Notes under the pieces: model-generated
Database searches by the model: none
Told to the model about the DNA's origin: nothing
What the model saw: the letters and a program-made list of their open reading frames with translations, nothing else
Part shown: piece after piece, positions 54,699-64,000 of the stretch
Numbering within the stretch: position 1 is the stretch's first letter
How the letters are laid out: every line of letters begins with the position of its first letter
Translations under genes and position numbers: made by a program
Assembly (NCBI RefSeq): GCF_000518225.1
Contig: NZ_JADE01000008.1
Coordinates: forward strand, 62,001 to 126,000
Length of the DNA stretch: 64,000 nucleotides
Source of the DNA: Helicobacter pametensis ATCC 51478
Lineage (GTDB): Bacteria > Campylobacterota > Campylobacteria > Campylobacterales > Helicobacteraceae
Reading direction: 5' to 3'

Positions 54699-55745
54699 GT
54701 GTATTCGATCATAAAAAATGTGCTTTTTAGATTTGATCCCGAACTTGATCATCGCGTTGTTGAGTTTTGTTTAAGACATATTGCTCCACTGCCCATTGTG
54801 AGCGATTGGATGGCTAGTCAGTTTTGTTATTTGGATGAGGCTTTGGGCGTTGAAGTTGAGGGGTTGAAGTTTGCCAATCCTGTGGGTTTGGCTGCGGGGT
54901 TTGACAAAAATGCCACGATGATTGAGGGATTGAGTTTGATGGGGTTTGGATTTGTGGAGCTTGGCAGTATCACATTAACTCCTCAAAGTGGAAATCCAAA
55001 GCCAAGAATCTTCCGCTTTGTGCAAGAAGAGAGCTTGCAGAATGCTATGGGATTCAATAATGATGGATCAAGGATGATTGCTCAAAGGATTGCCAAACTC
55101 TATCCCTATAGAAACCCCCTAGTGATCAATCTTGGAAAAAACAAAGATGCCACAGATGCGCTCAAAAATTATGAAGAGAATCTCAAGGTTTTTAAAGAAT
55201 TGGGTGATGCTTATGTGTTCAATATCTCATCTCCCAATACACCAAATTTGCGTGATCTTCAAAATGAGCAATTTGTCAAGGAATTATTTGTGATGGCCAG
55301 AGAACATACTCAAAAGCCTTTGTTTGTGAAGATTTGTCCAGATAATGCAATTGATGCAACACTTAGAGTATGTGAGAGTGCATTGAGCGGAGGAGCGAGT
55401 GGGATTATCGCGACCAATACAACGACAGATTATTCACTTTTGCAGAATCCCAAAGAGATTGGGGGCATCAGTGGAAAGGCATTGCGCAATAAGAGTCGTG
55501 AGGTCTTTTATGAGATCTCAAAAGAATTTTTTGGCAAGGCGACTTTGATCTCTTCTGGAGGGATCTTTGATGGTGAAGAGGCCTATAGTCGCATCAAAAT
55601 GGGTGCTTCACTTGTAGAGATTTATTCAGCATTGATCTTTGAGGGTCCAAGCGTATGCAAGAGAGTCAATAAAGATCTTCAAATTTTGTTGCGTGCTGAT
55701 GGATTCAAAAATATTTCAGAAGCGATTGGAGTGGATATCAAATGA
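54699..55745 (+). CDS. pyrD: Dihydroorotate dehydrogenase (quinone), class 2
   Basis: Membrane-associated FMN enzyme of pyrimidine synthesis. NPVGLAAGFDKNATMIEGLSLMGFGFVELGSIT and PRIFRF are typical of class 2, and INLGKNKDA, SSPNTPNLRDLQ (catalytic serine) and SGGIFDGEEAYSRIKMGAS follow. Start is GTG 54699 with GGAGAGGA upstream. 348 residues. Ends in an ATGA overlap with the peptidase gene. Confidence 0.96.
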   Translation: MYSIIKNVLFRFDPELDHRVVEFCLRHIAPLPIVSDWMASQFCYLDEALGVEVEGLKFANPVGLAAGFDKNATMIEGLSLMGFGFVELGSITLTPQSGNPKPRIFRFVQEESLQNAMGFNNDGSRMIAQRIAKLYPYRNPLVINLGKNKDATDALKNYEENLKVFKELGDAYVFNISSPNTPNLRDLQNEQFVKELFVMAREHTQKPLFVKICPDNAIDATLRVCESALSGGASGIIATNTTTDYSLLQNPKEIGGISGKALRNKSREVFYEISKEFFGKATLISSGGIFDGEEAYSRIKMGASLVEIYSALIFEGPSVCKRVNKDLQILLRADGFKNISEAIGVDIK

Positions 55746-57136
55746 AAAAGATTTTGATGGTATTTTTGGTGATTGGAAGTGTGCTTAGTGCACAAGATGT
55801 ATTTGTGGATGTAGAAAGTGCCAAAACACAATCTGCGACACAAGAGCAAAAAATCAAACAAGATGAGGATAAAGAAGTGGAAGAAAAATCATTGCTCCCA
55901 AATTATTTTTCAAAGACACTGAAGAATGGTCTAGAGGTTTATGTGATCCCTATTGCTAACCAAAGCGGGGTGATTGAAACAAATGTATTTTATAAAGTGG
56001 GAAGTCGCAACGAAGTGATGGGAAAAAGTGGTCTTGCGCATATGCTTGAGCATCTCAATTTCAAATCGACTAAGAATCTTAAAGCAGGTGAATTTGATGA
56101 GATTGTGAAGAAGTTTGGTGGAGTGACCAATGCATCGACAAGTTTTGACTACACGCGTTATTTCATCAAATCAAGTGCCCAAAATCTCTCCAAATCTTTA
56201 GAACTCTTTGCAGAGTTGATGCAAAACCTTACGCTCAGCAATGAAGAATTTCAACCAGAGCGTGATGTAGTCGCAGAAGAGAGAAGATGGCGGACAGATA
56301 ATTCTCCGATTGGATATTTGTATTTCCGCTTCTTTAATACAGCCTACATATATCATCCCTATCATTGGACTCCTATAGGGTTTATGGATGATATTAAAAA
56401 TTGGAAGATTGAGGACATTCGGGAATTTCACAAGATTTATTATCAGCCCAAAAATGCTGTAATTGTTGTAGCCGGAGATGTTGAGCCAGAAGTTGTATTT
56501 GATCAAGCCCAAAAGTATTTTGGATCGATTGAAAATACAGATGATGCGATTCCTGAGCTTTATACTATTGAGCCAGAGCAAGATGGCTTAAGACATATTG
56601 AGGTCAAAAAAGATTCTCAAATTGAGTATTTTGCTCTAGGCTTTAAGATCCCAAATTTCAAACAAAAAGATCAAGTCGCCTTGAGTGTGTTGGGTGAGCT
56701 TCTAAGCAGTGGAAAGAGTAGCTTGCTCTACAAAGAACTTGTAGATAAAAAGCAAATTGCATCAGAAATCTATGCCTATCCGATGGATTTGAGAGATGAG
56801 GGGATGTTTTTGATCATTGCTGCAGGTAGCGATGGAGTCAAAGCTGAAACAATTCAAAAAGAAGTCCAAAAAGTTCTTCAAGACATCAAAAAAGGGAAAA
56901 TCAGTCAAGCTGACTTGGATAAAGTGATTTTAAACACAAGAGCTAGCTTCATCTATCGCCTAGAAGATGCCTCAAGTGTGGCATCTCTTTTTGGAGAATA
57001 TCTTGCCAAGGGTGATCTAGAGCCACTTTTGAATTATGAGAAAAATCTTCAAAATCTTAAGATTGAGGATTTGATCAATGTGGCTCAAAAGTATTTTGTC
57101 GATTCTCGAGCAACTTCAGCAATTCTGAGGAAATAA
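55742..57136 (+). CDS. M16-family zinc metallopeptidase, secreted
   Basis: 464 residues with a signal peptide ([18 protein letters not shown]). The inverted zinc motif HMLEH lies at about residues 100-104 in [16 protein letters not shown], and the distal glutamate in VVAEERRWR. The second half, ending in [12 protein letters not shown], is the non-catalytic M16 domain. Equivalent of the H. pylori HP1012 protease. Probably periplasmic. Overlaps pyrD by 4 bp and precedes dapA by 1 bp. Confidence 0.92.
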   Translation: MKKILMVFLVIGSVLSAQDVFVDVESAKTQSATQEQKIKQDEDKEVEEKSLLPNYFSKTLKNGLEVYVIPIANQSGVIETNVFYKVGSRNEVMGKSGLAHMLEHLNFKSTKNLKAGEFDEIVKKFGGVTNASTSFDYTRYFIKSSAQNLSKSLELFAELMQNLTLSNEEFQPERDVVAEERRWRTDNSPIGYLYFRFFNTAYIYHPYHWTPIGFMDDIKNWKIEDIREFHKIYYQPKNAVIVVAGDVEPEVVFDQAQKYFGSIENTDDAIPELYTIEPEQDGLRHIEVKKDSQIEYFALGFKIPNFKQKDQVALSVLGELLSSGKSSLLYKELVDKKQIASEIYAYPMDLRDEGMFLIIAAGSDGVKAETIQKEVQKVLQDIKKGKISQADLDKVILNTRASFIYRLEDASSVASLFGEYLAKGDLEPLLNYEKNLQNLKIEDLINVAQKYFVDSRATSAILRK

Positions 57137-57137
57137 T

Positions 57138-58019
57138 ATGATTTTAGGCGCAATGAGTGCTTTGATCACTCCCTTCAAAAATGGCAAAGTCGATTTTCTC
57201 TCTTATGAGAGAATGATCCAACGGCAAGCAAAATATGGGATGGATGCTTGTGTCCCTGTGGGCACGACTGGAGAATCAGCGACTTTGAGCCACAAAGAGC
57301 ATATGGAATGCATAGAAATTGCTGTGAGTGTATGCAAAAGTAATCATATGAAAGTTCTAGCAGGTGCTGGAAGTAATTCGACCAAAGAGGCAATCGAGCT
57401 AGCCCAGTTTGCTCAAACAAGTGGCGCTGATGGGATCTTGTGCGTTGCTCCTTATTACAACAAACCAACGCAAGCAGGGCTTTTTGAGCATTATAAGGCT
57501 GTTGCAGATTCTGTGGAGATTCCTTTGATGTTGTATAATGTTCCAGGCAGAACAGGCGTCAATATCGAGGTTTCAACGGTCTTGAAACTCTTGAAGGAAG
57601 TGAAAAATATCTATGGGATCAAAGAAGCAACAGGGAATATCGAGAATATCGTAGCACTTCATGCGATGAATCCAGAGTGTGTTATCGCAAGTGGAGATGA
57701 TGTGATCAATTACCCGATTCTCTCAAGTGGTGGGAGTGCTGTGATTTCTGTGACAGGGAATTTATTACCTGATAAAATTTCTTATCTAACACATTGTGCG
57801 ACAGAGGGAAATTATAATGAGGCACGGAAAGTCAATGAAGAGCTTTATGAGATCAATAAAGTCTTGTTTTGCGAGACAAATCCTGTGCCAATCAAAACGG
57901 CGATGTATTTGTCTGGACTGATTGAGAGTTTGGAGTTTCGTCTGCCTCTCGTCTCTCTCAAGCAGGAAAATTTGTCAATGTTAGAAAAAACTTTAGAGCA
58001 ATATGAGGTGTTACAATGA
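57138..58019 (+). CDS. dapA: 4-hydroxy-tetrahydrodipicolinate synthase
   Basis: First committed step of lysine and diaminopimelate synthesis, condensing aspartate semialdehyde with pyruvate. [38 protein letters not shown] (tyrosine) and [12 protein letters not shown] (Schiff-base lysine) are present. 293 residues. Coupled to both neighbours (1-bp gap before, 4-bp overlap after). Confidence 0.97.
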   Translation: MILGAMSALITPFKNGKVDFLSYERMIQRQAKYGMDACVPVGTTGESATLSHKEHMECIEIAVSVCKSNHMKVLAGAGSNSTKEAIELAQFAQTSGADGILCVAPYYNKPTQAGLFEHYKAVADSVEIPLMLYNVPGRTGVNIEVSTVLKLLKEVKNIYGIKEATGNIENIVALHAMNPECVIASGDDVINYPILSSGGSAVISVTGNLLPDKISYLTHCATEGNYNEARKVNEELYEINKVLFCETNPVPIKTAMYLSGLIESLEFRLPLVSLKQENLSMLEKTLEQYEVLQ

Positions 58020-58795
58020 GTACAATGAAGGGAAAAACTTTAGTGATCAGTGGGGCGACTAGAGGGATTGGTAAGGCGATTTTGTATCGCTTTGCGCAAG
58101 AGGGAATCAATGTCGCTTTTACATACAACAAAAACGAAGAAGAAGCTCAAAAGATTGCATCGGATGTAGAGAGTCGCTTTGGGATCAAGGCTCGATATTA
58201 TCCTTTGAATGTATTGGAGCCTGAGCAATACACTCCACTTTTTGCTGAGATTGATAAAGATTTTGATCGAATTGACTTCTTTGTCAGCAATGCCATTATC
58301 TATGGACGCAGTGTTGTAGGAGGGTTTGCACCTTTTATGCGTCTGAAGCCAAAGGGATTGAACAATATCTATACAGCGACTGTTTTGGCATTTGTGGTTG
58401 GAGCTCAAGAGGCAGCAAAGCGTATGAAAGAAGTGGGTGGTGGATCTATCGTCTCTCTCAGTTCGACAGGAAATCTTGTTTATATGCCCAATTATGCAGG
58501 CCATGGCAATAGTAAGAATGCTGTAGAGACGATGGTGAAATATGCAGCGATGGAATTAGGTGAGTTTGGAATCCGCGTGAATGCAGTCAGTGGAGGACCA
58601 ATTGATACGGATGCCTTGAGAGCATTTCCTGATTATGATGAGGTCAAAGCCAAAGTCGAGGCAGAATCACCCTTGAAGAGAATGGGAAATCCGAACGATT
58701 TGGCTGGTGCTTGCTATTTCCTTTGTGATGATTCTCAGAGTGGATGGCTGACTGGGCAGACGATTATCATTGATGGTGGGACGACTTTCAAGTGA
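58016..58795 (+). CDS. Short-chain dehydrogenase, FabL-like enoyl-ACP reductase candidate
   Basis: 259-residue Rossmann enzyme with [13 protein letters not shown] at the N-terminus and terminal [12 protein letters not shown]. The active site reads [13 protein letters not shown], a Tyr-x6-Lys spacing as in enoyl-ACP reductases instead of the Tyr-x3-Lys of ordinary FabG-type SDRs. [21 protein letters not shown] closely resembles the FabL reductase of Bacillus. I therefore lean to a FabL-type enoyl reductase, in addition to FabI at 46711. The H. pylori gene at this position (HP1014) was annotated as a hydroxysteroid dehydrogenase; that name is probably less apt. Confidence 0.75.
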   Translation: MSTMKGKTLVISGATRGIGKAILYRFAQEGINVAFTYNKNEEEAQKIASDVESRFGIKARYYPLNVLEPEQYTPLFAEIDKDFDRIDFFVSNAIIYGRSVVGGFAPFMRLKPKGLNNIYTATVLAFVVGAQEAAKRMKEVGGGSIVSLSSTGNLVYMPNYAGHGNSKNAVETMVKYAAMELGEFGIRVNAVSGGPIDTDALRAFPDYDEVKAKVEAESPLKRMGNPNDLAGACYFLCDDSQSGWLTGQTIIIDGGTTFK

Positions 58796-58810
58796 TGTAA
58801 GATTTGAACG

Positions 58811-59341
58811 ATGAAAAATGTCCCCAATATTTTGACCATTTGCCGTATTTTTATGGCGATTTTGGTGATGGCTATCATCTTGTATGCAGATATGACAAGT
58901 CAGCTTGTGCGCTTTGTAGCGTGTGGTATCTTTTTGCTAGCATCTGTGACTGATTTTTTTGATGGATTTATCGCAAGGCGTTATGGGGCGCAAAGTCGCT
59001 TTGGTGAGGTATTTGATCCATTGGCAGATAAGATGCTGGTTTTGGGTGCATTTATTGCATTGCTTGTGAGTGGGCTTGCCTCTCCTTGGGCTGTATTTTT
59101 GATTTTTAGTCGTGAGTTTTTTATCACTGGACTCCGTGCAGTTGTGGCTACACATCATGTGAATATCTCAGCTGATTTGTTGGGCAAAATTAAATCAGTG
59201 GCACAGTATTGGGCGATTGGATGTTTGATCTTGCAGGTTTTGCCCCATTTTTGGAATCAGCTTTTTCTATGGCTTGCTGTGCTATTGACGATCATCTCTG
59301 GCATCAATTATGTCAGAAGTTATTTTAGAGCTTTTCAATGA
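58811..59341 (+). CDS. pgsA: CDP-diacylglycerol--glycerol-3-phosphate 3-phosphatidyltransferase
   Basis: Inner membrane enzyme making phosphatidylglycerol phosphate. The CDP-alcohol phosphotransferase motif SVTDFFDGFIARRYG followed by FGEVFDPLADKM is complete. 176 residues with about five membrane helices. MKNVPNILTICRIF is the usual start. Overlaps rseP by 4 bp. Confidence 0.95.
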   Translation: MKNVPNILTICRIFMAILVMAIILYADMTSQLVRFVACGIFLLASVTDFFDGFIARRYGAQSRFGEVFDPLADKMLVLGAFIALLVSGLASPWAVFLIFSREFFITGLRAVVATHHVNISADLLGKIKSVAQYWAIGCLILQVLPHFWNQLFLWLAVLLTIISGINYVRSYFRAFQ

Positions 59342-60393
59342 GTTTGCTAGCTGCGCTGATCGCGCTATCTTTTTTGATTTTTTTTCATGAGCTTGGGCAT
59401 TTCTTGGCTGCTCGATTTTTTGGTGTCAAGGTAGAGGTCTTTAGCATCGGGTTTGGAAAGAAGATTATCAAAAAAACATACGGGGATACAGAATACGCCC
59501 TCTCTTGGATCCCTCTTGGTGGATATGTCAAGATGAAGGGGCAGAGCGATAGTGATCCATTGAGCCAAAATCAAGATCCCGATAGCTATACATCCAAATC
59601 CCCTCTTCAGCGGATCGTGATCTTGCTGGCTGGCCCTCTTTTTAATATTTTGCTAGCTCTTTTGATCTATGTGGGGATGGCGTATGGGGATCGCGAGGTT
59701 TTGCTACCAAGTATTGGTGAGGTGCAGACAGGTATGCCAGCTCAAAGTGCTGGGATCATGGCAGGGGATAGAGTGTTGCGTATCAATGGTGTGGAAGTGA
59801 AGTCTTGGTTTGATATGGCAGAGAAAGTGATGGAAGCACAAGGGCGCTTGACACTAATGATCCAAAGAGGTGATGAGAATCTTGAGGTAGGCGTGATTCC
59901 TAAAATGATCGAGAGAGAAAATGTCTTTGGTGAAAAGGTGAGTGTCTCTGTCATTGGGATCAGACCTTCCGGAGAGATTGGGGTGATGCATTATGGGGTT
60001 TGGGATGCTCTAAGGCTTGGAGCGAGTCAGACGCTCTCAAGTAGTACATTGATCATTCAAGGTGTGCAGAAGTTGATCTCTGGAGTGGTTCCTACAAGTG
60101 AAGTGGGAGGAGTGATTTCAATCGTGCAGGTGATGGATAAGGCACAAGAGAGTGGCTTAGTCCAGTTTCTAGCTCTTGTGGCACTCATTTCCATCAATCT
60201 TGGCATTCTCAATCTCTTGCCTATTCCTGCTCTTGATGGGGGACATATTTTGTTCAATCTCTATGAGCTTGTGACCAAACGGACTCCAAGTGAAAGCGTG
60301 CTGTATTACTTGACACTTATGGGGTGGGCTATATTGTTTGCCCTTATGTTTTTGGGACTTTATAACGATATCAATCGCATTGTTGGAGGATAA
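59338..60393 (+). CDS. rseP: Site-2 intramembrane protease RseP
   Basis: Zinc protease that cuts transmembrane segments. FFHELGHFLAARFFG holds the HExxH site in the first helix, a PDZ domain spans about residues 120-190 (SAGIMAGDRVLRINGVEV), and NLLPIPALDGGHILF supplies the third ligand. 351 residues. Its 3' end contains the GGAGGA ribosome site of the next gene. Confidence 0.94.
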   Translation: MSLLAALIALSFLIFFHELGHFLAARFFGVKVEVFSIGFGKKIIKKTYGDTEYALSWIPLGGYVKMKGQSDSDPLSQNQDPDSYTSKSPLQRIVILLAGPLFNILLALLIYVGMAYGDREVLLPSIGEVQTGMPAQSAGIMAGDRVLRINGVEVKSWFDMAEKVMEAQGRLTLMIQRGDENLEVGVIPKMIERENVFGEKVSVSVIGIRPSGEIGVMHYGVWDALRLGASQTLSSSTLIIQGVQKLISGVVPTSEVGGVISIVQVMDKAQESGLVQFLALVALISINLGILNLLPIPALDGGHILFNLYELVTKRTPSESVLYYLTLMGWAILFALMFLGLYNDINRIVGG

Positions 60394-60394
60394 A

Positions 60395-61051
60395 ATGGCA
60401 AATCATCTTCAAGAAGTCATTGCACGCATCGAAAAAGCTCGCATCGCATACTCTCGTCATCAGATCATCAAACTTGTCGCGATTTCCAAATACTGGGAAG
60501 ATTCTCAGATCATCGATCTTTATCAATCTGGTCAAAGAGCCTTTGGAGAAAACAAAGTCCAAGATTTGAAGCGCAAGGCTTTGGATTTGGATAGATATCC
60601 ACTTGAGTGGCATTTCGTAGGAAACCTTCAAGAAAACAAGATCAATACACTGATTTCTCTCAAGCCAGCCTTGATACATTCAATCGATAGTCTAAAGATT
60701 GCCAAAGCTCTTCAAATGCGTCTGGAGCGTGAAGGGTTGAGACAAAAAGCTCTTATGCAAATCAACTCAGCCAAAGAAGAAACCAAAGGAGGAGTAGCAC
60801 CAGAAGAAGCCTATGAGCTCTATCATAGGATCCAAGAAGAATGCCCCAATCTCATCATGGAAGGTGTGATGACGATCGGTGCGCACACAGAAGATCCAAA
60901 CAAGATCAAAGAGAGCTTTGAAACCACTCAAAAAATCTATGAAACACTCCCAAATGCCAAAATACTTTCTATGGGAATGAGCAGGGATTTTGAGCTTGCT
61001 ATCGCCTGTGGAGCCAATCTTTTGCGTATCGGCTCAGCACTGATGGGATAG
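60395..61051 (+). CDS. PLP homeostasis protein, YggS/YBL036C family
   Basis: 218-residue single-domain pyridoxal-phosphate-binding barrel. LVAISKYWEDSQI contains the PLP lysine, GENKVQDLKRKA and WHFVGNLQENKI are family motifs, and ILSMGMSRDFELAIACGANLLRIGSALMG closes it. ATG 60395 has GGAGGA at the rseP end just upstream. Thought to balance PLP and amino acids. Last gene before cas9. Confidence 0.94.
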   Translation: MANHLQEVIARIEKARIAYSRHQIIKLVAISKYWEDSQIIDLYQSGQRAFGENKVQDLKRKALDLDRYPLEWHFVGNLQENKINTLISLKPALIHSIDSLKIAKALQMRLEREGLRQKALMQINSAKEETKGGVAPEEAYELYHRIQEECPNLIMEGVMTIGAHTEDPNKIKESFETTQKIYETLPNAKILSMGMSRDFELAIACGANLLRIGSALMG

Positions 61052-61111
61052 ACTTTATTTCATCTATTGATTGGGTGTATTGGGGGTGATTTGGAGAAAA
61101 TGGAGCAAGCG

Positions 61112-64000
61112 ATGAAAATCAAAACTTTAGGTGTGGATATTGGGATTGCAAGTATTGGATGGGCTGTGGTTGAGGGGGAATATATAGATGGAAATCTTAA
61201 AAATGAGCAGATCATAGATAGTGGAGTGAGGATTTTTACAAAAGCAGAAAATCCAAAAACCAAAGAATCTTTAGCACTCCCTAGGAGAAATGCAAGAAGT
61301 GCAAGGCGTAGAAATGCACGCAGGAGAGCAAGAGTGCAACAAGTCAAGTCCTATCTTTGCCAAACTCTAGGGCTAGATTCTAAAGACTTCATCCAAGAGG
61401 GAAACCTAGCCCCAATCTTTCAAACCTCCAAAGACTTCCTCTCTCCTTGGGAGCTTAGAGAGAGGGCATTGTATCGAGTGCTAGATAGAGAGGAGTTTGC
61501 AAGAGTGATACTCCATATCGCCAAACGCAGGGGATATGATGATATTACTTATGGAATCGAGGGCAAAGATGATGATGGAAAAATCAAAAAAGCAATCAAA
61601 GAAAACAATGCTCTACTCATAGAATCAAAGTCTCAAACCATTGGAGAGATGATGTTTAAGCAATATTATTCTCAATCTCTCAATGTTCGCAATAAAAAGG
61701 AGAATTACAATCGCTGTGTGGGTAGAAGTGAGCTTAGAGATGAGCTAGAAAAGATTTTTGCAACCCAACAGAAACTAGGCAATCCCTATATCACCCAAGA
61801 CTTTATCCATAAGCTTCTAGGAAATCCAAATGCAGAGAGCAAACAAGTCAAAGAGGGGTTAATCTTCTATCAACGCCCACTCAAAGGATTCCAAGATAAA
61901 ATCGGAAGATGTCAGCATATCAAGGGAGAGTCTCAAGCATATAGAGCGTGCAAAAATGCTCCAAGTGCAGAAGAGTTTGTCGCCATTACAAAAATCATCA
62001 ATTTTTTAGCGAATCTTAAAAATCTCTATGGAGATGTATCGCTCTCCCCAAAAGAGGGCATCCAAAAAATTATGCTAGAAGCCCAAAAGAATAAAAAGGG
62101 GCTGACTTACTCCAAGCTAAAGGCTTTGCTAGATTTGCCTAGTGATTTTGAGTTTGCAGGGCTTGATTATAGTGGGGAGAAAAGTCCTGAGGGTGCAGTG
62201 TTTCTCTCTTTGCCTAGCACATTTGAGCTAAGCAAAATCATAGCAGAGAGAGAAATGCAAGATAAGATCGCAGATATTTTAGGAGCAAATAAAGACTGGG
62301 AAATTATTCTAAAAGAGTTTAAAAAACTTGATTTATCTCAAGATCAAATCCAAGCGATCAAAGATGCAAAGCTTAGTTTCTCTAAACACATCAACCTCAG
62401 TCTTGAAGCCCTTTATCACATCCTACCCTTAATGAGAGAGGGAAAAAGATATGATGAGGCGGTGCAAATCTTACAAGAGCAAGGAATCTTTAGCAAACCT
62501 CAGAACAAAAACCTACAGCTTCTCCCTCCATTAAGCGAGCTTGTCAAAGAAGACAGCTATTTTGACATCCCCAATCCTGTGCTTAAGAGGGCATTGAGTG
62601 AGTTTAGAAAAGTGATCAATGCACTTTTGGAGAAATATGGAGGTTTTCATTATTTCAATATTGAGCTAGCTAGAGATGTGTCAAATGGAAAAAAGCGTAG
62701 AAATGAGCTTGAGCGAATCAATAAAGAGAATCAAAAAGAGAATGATGAAGCTACAACATTGCTTCGAACTCTAGGGATTCCCAATACTTCCAAAAATCGC
62801 CTAAAGTGCAAGCTCTGGAGACAGCAAGGAGAGCAGTGTCTATATAGTGGAGTTAACATCACCGCAGATCATCTTAGAGATGAAAAACTTTTGCAAATCG
62901 ATCATGCACTTCCTCTTAGTCGAAGCCTAGATGATTCGCAAAGCAACAAAGTGCTTTGCCTAACCTCAAGTAATCAAAATAAACTAGATCAAACTCCCTA
63001 TGAGTGGTTAGGAGGTGATGAGAAAAAATGGAATGCATATGTAGGGCGCGTGTATGCAAGTAAGTTTTCTTCTAGCAAAAAGCGCAAACTCACTCTTAAA
63101 AATTTCAAAACCAAAACTACAGATGATTTTCTTGCACGCAATCTTGTCGATACGGGTTATATCGGTAGAGTAGTCAAAGAATATGTCAAGACTTCTCTTT
63201 CTTTTCTCCCACTTCCTGATGGCAAAAAAGAATATATTCGTATCATCTCAGGATCTATGACTTCAGCAATGCGAAGTTATTGGGGTATCCAAGATAAGAA
63301 CAGAGATCATCATCTACACCACGCTCAAGATGCGATCATTATCGCCTGTATCCAACCAAATATGATCCAAAAATACACTAAATATCTCCAAGACAAAGAA
63401 ACCCATAAGCTTAAATCTAGCGAGAAAGCCCAGCTTTTAAAAGAGGGGGATTATAAAACCAAATTGACTCTAAGGTGGTCAATGTCTAATTTTGGGGAAA
63501 AGATGCAAGAATCGATTCAAAAAATCATCGTCTCTCATAGTGTGTCTTATAAGGTGACGGGAGCTTTGCATGAAGAAACCGTGAGGAAAAAAGAGTTTTA
63601 TTATAAATCTTTCGGAGGTGAAGAGGGAGTGAAAAAAGCTTTAGAGTTTGGAAAAATCCGAGCAGTCAATCATGGGATTGTAGATAATGGAGCAATGGTG
63701 CGCGTGGATATTTTCAAAAGTAAGGATAAGGGGAGTTTCTATGCTGTGCCTATTTATACTTATGATTTTGCGATTGGAAAACTTCCCAATAGAGCAATTG
63801 TTCAGGGGAAAAGTAATGGAGTGTTAAAAGACTGGATAGAAATGGATGAAAATTACGAATTCTGTTTTTCACTTTTTAAGAATGATTGCATTAGAATCCA
63901 AACTAAAGAAATGCAGGAACCTGCTTTGGTGATCTATAAAAGTACAGATGCTAGCAATGCAACAATAAAAATAGAACACCTGAGTAAATACTCATGCACC
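61112..64000 (+). CDS. cas9: Type II-C Cas9 nuclease, 3' end outside window
   Basis: 963 codons open to the window edge. Motifs in order: RuvC-I GVDIGIASIGW (Asp9), an arginine-rich bridge helix (about residues 55-75, RRNARSARRRNARRRARV), RuvC-II FNIELARDV (Glu518), HNH LLQIDHALPLS (Asp597-His598) with NQNK following, and RuvC-III HHLHHAQDAIII (His737, Asp740). All nuclease residues are present. The size class (about 980-1000 expected) is that of Campylobacter/Helicobacter II-C Cas9. I use ATG 61112, with GGAG 6 bases upstream; ATG 61100 is in frame with poorer spacing. It begins 60 bp after yggS, and no tracrRNA or repeats are seen here; cas1, cas2 and the array would lie beyond the edge. 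Confidence 0.95.
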   Translation, partial: MKIKTLGVDIGIASIGWAVVEGEYIDGNLKNEQIIDSGVRIFTKAENPKTKESLALPRRNARSARRRNARRRARVQQVKSYLCQTLGLDSKDFIQEGNLAPIFQTSKDFLSPWELRERALYRVLDREEFARVILHIAKRRGYDDITYGIEGKDDDGKIKKAIKENNALLIESKSQTIGEMMFKQYYSQSLNVRNKKENYNRCVGRSELRDELEKIFATQQKLGNPYITQDFIHKLLGNPNAESKQVKEGLIFYQRPLKGFQDKIGRCQHIKGESQAYRACKNAPSAEEFVAITKIINFLANLKNLYGDVSLSPKEGIQKIMLEAQKNKKGLTYSKLKALLDLPSDFEFAGLDYSGEKSPEGAVFLSLPSTFELSKIIAEREMQDKIADILGANKDWEIILKEFKKLDLSQDQIQAIKDAKLSFSKHINLSLEALYHILPLMREGKRYDEAVQILQEQGIFSKPQNKNLQLLPPLSELVKEDSYFDIPNPVLKRALSEFRKVINALLEKYGGFHYFNIELARDVSNGKKRRNELERINKENQKENDEATTLLRTLGIPNTSKNRLKCKLWRQQGEQCLYSGVNITADHLRDEKLLQIDHALPLSRSLDDSQSNKVLCLTSSNQNKLDQTPYEWLGGDEKKWNAYVGRVYASKFSSSKKRKLTLKNFKTKTTDDFLARNLVDTGYIGRVVKEYVKTSLSFLPLPDGKKEYIRIISGSMTSAMRSYWGIQDKNRDHHLHHAQDAIIIACIQPNMIQKYTKYLQDKETHKLKSSEKAQLLKEGDYKTKLTLRWSMSNFGEKMQESIQKIIVSHSVSYKVTGALHEETVRKKEFYYKSFGGEEGVKKALEFGKIRAVNHGIVDNGAMVRVDIFKSKDKGSFYAVPIYTYDFAIGKLPNRAIVQGKSNGVLKDWIEMDENYEFCFSLFKNDCIRIQTKEMQEPALVIYKSTDASNATIKIEHLSKYSCT

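Overview
The window looks like the chromosome of a Helicobacter species, probably a CDT-positive non-pylori (enterohepatic-type) one. Gene blocks match H. pylori order as I recall it: rnr-holA-rpsF-ssb-rpsR, groEL-groES-dnaG-PP-loop gene, HP0268-miaB-acyltransferase, tpiA-fabI, dprA-ruvX and ppk-pyrD-M16 peptidase-dapA-SDR-pgsA. Campylobacterota traits are also present: Dba/DsbI, an OprD-like major porin, a UbiD-type decarboxylase and a short type II-C Cas9. The DNA is moderately AT-rich. I saw no tRNA, rRNA, insertion sequence or CRISPR repeat array.

Layout. 1-8400: end of a thiamine pyrophosphokinase gene, dba-dsbI, and msrP and msrQ separated by a large secreted ricin-lectin/DUF1561 (PF07598-like) toxin gene; then cdtABC on the opposite strand and ogt. 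8450-15650: ileS with an unusual terminator, an orphan AT-rich gene, ybeY, a Crp/Fnr regulator, a split YeeE/YedE sulfur transporter pair, ruvX and dprA. 15686-19873: a serine-protease autotransporter that seems to start at CTG. 20000-25400: ilvC, rnr, holA, rpsF-ssb-rpsR. 25400-31800: a GT2-lipase-GT2 cluster, groESL with a CIRCE operator, and a GT8 glycosyltransferase gene switched out of frame by a C11 tract. 31850-43260: dnaG, a PP-loop enzyme, the porin, a PilMNO-like trio, an acyltransferase, miaB, HP0268 homologue, nusA, eptA. 43260-61050: housekeeping genes (polA, tpiA, fabI, rimO, prs, ubiD, ppk, pyrD, dapA, a FabL-like reductase, pgsA, rseP, yggS) and one small outer membrane protein. 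61112-64000: Cas9, running off the window end.

How it fits together. Host-interaction genes (CDT, DUF1561 toxin, autotransporter, phase-variable GT8, GT2 cluster, EptA-like transferase, porin) sit at joints between conserved housekeeping blocks. The msrP-msrQ and groES-dnaG joints have each received an extra gene. Long poly-C tracts recur: one inside a glycosyltransferase gene, where it acts as an ON/OFF switch, and three directly after stop codons of ileS, rimO and groEL, inside or next to terminator-like hairpins. The most unusual leads are the DUF1561 toxin, whose C-terminal half carries a Cys-His-Asn arrangement suggestive of a cysteine protease fold, and the variable C tracts in 3' ends.
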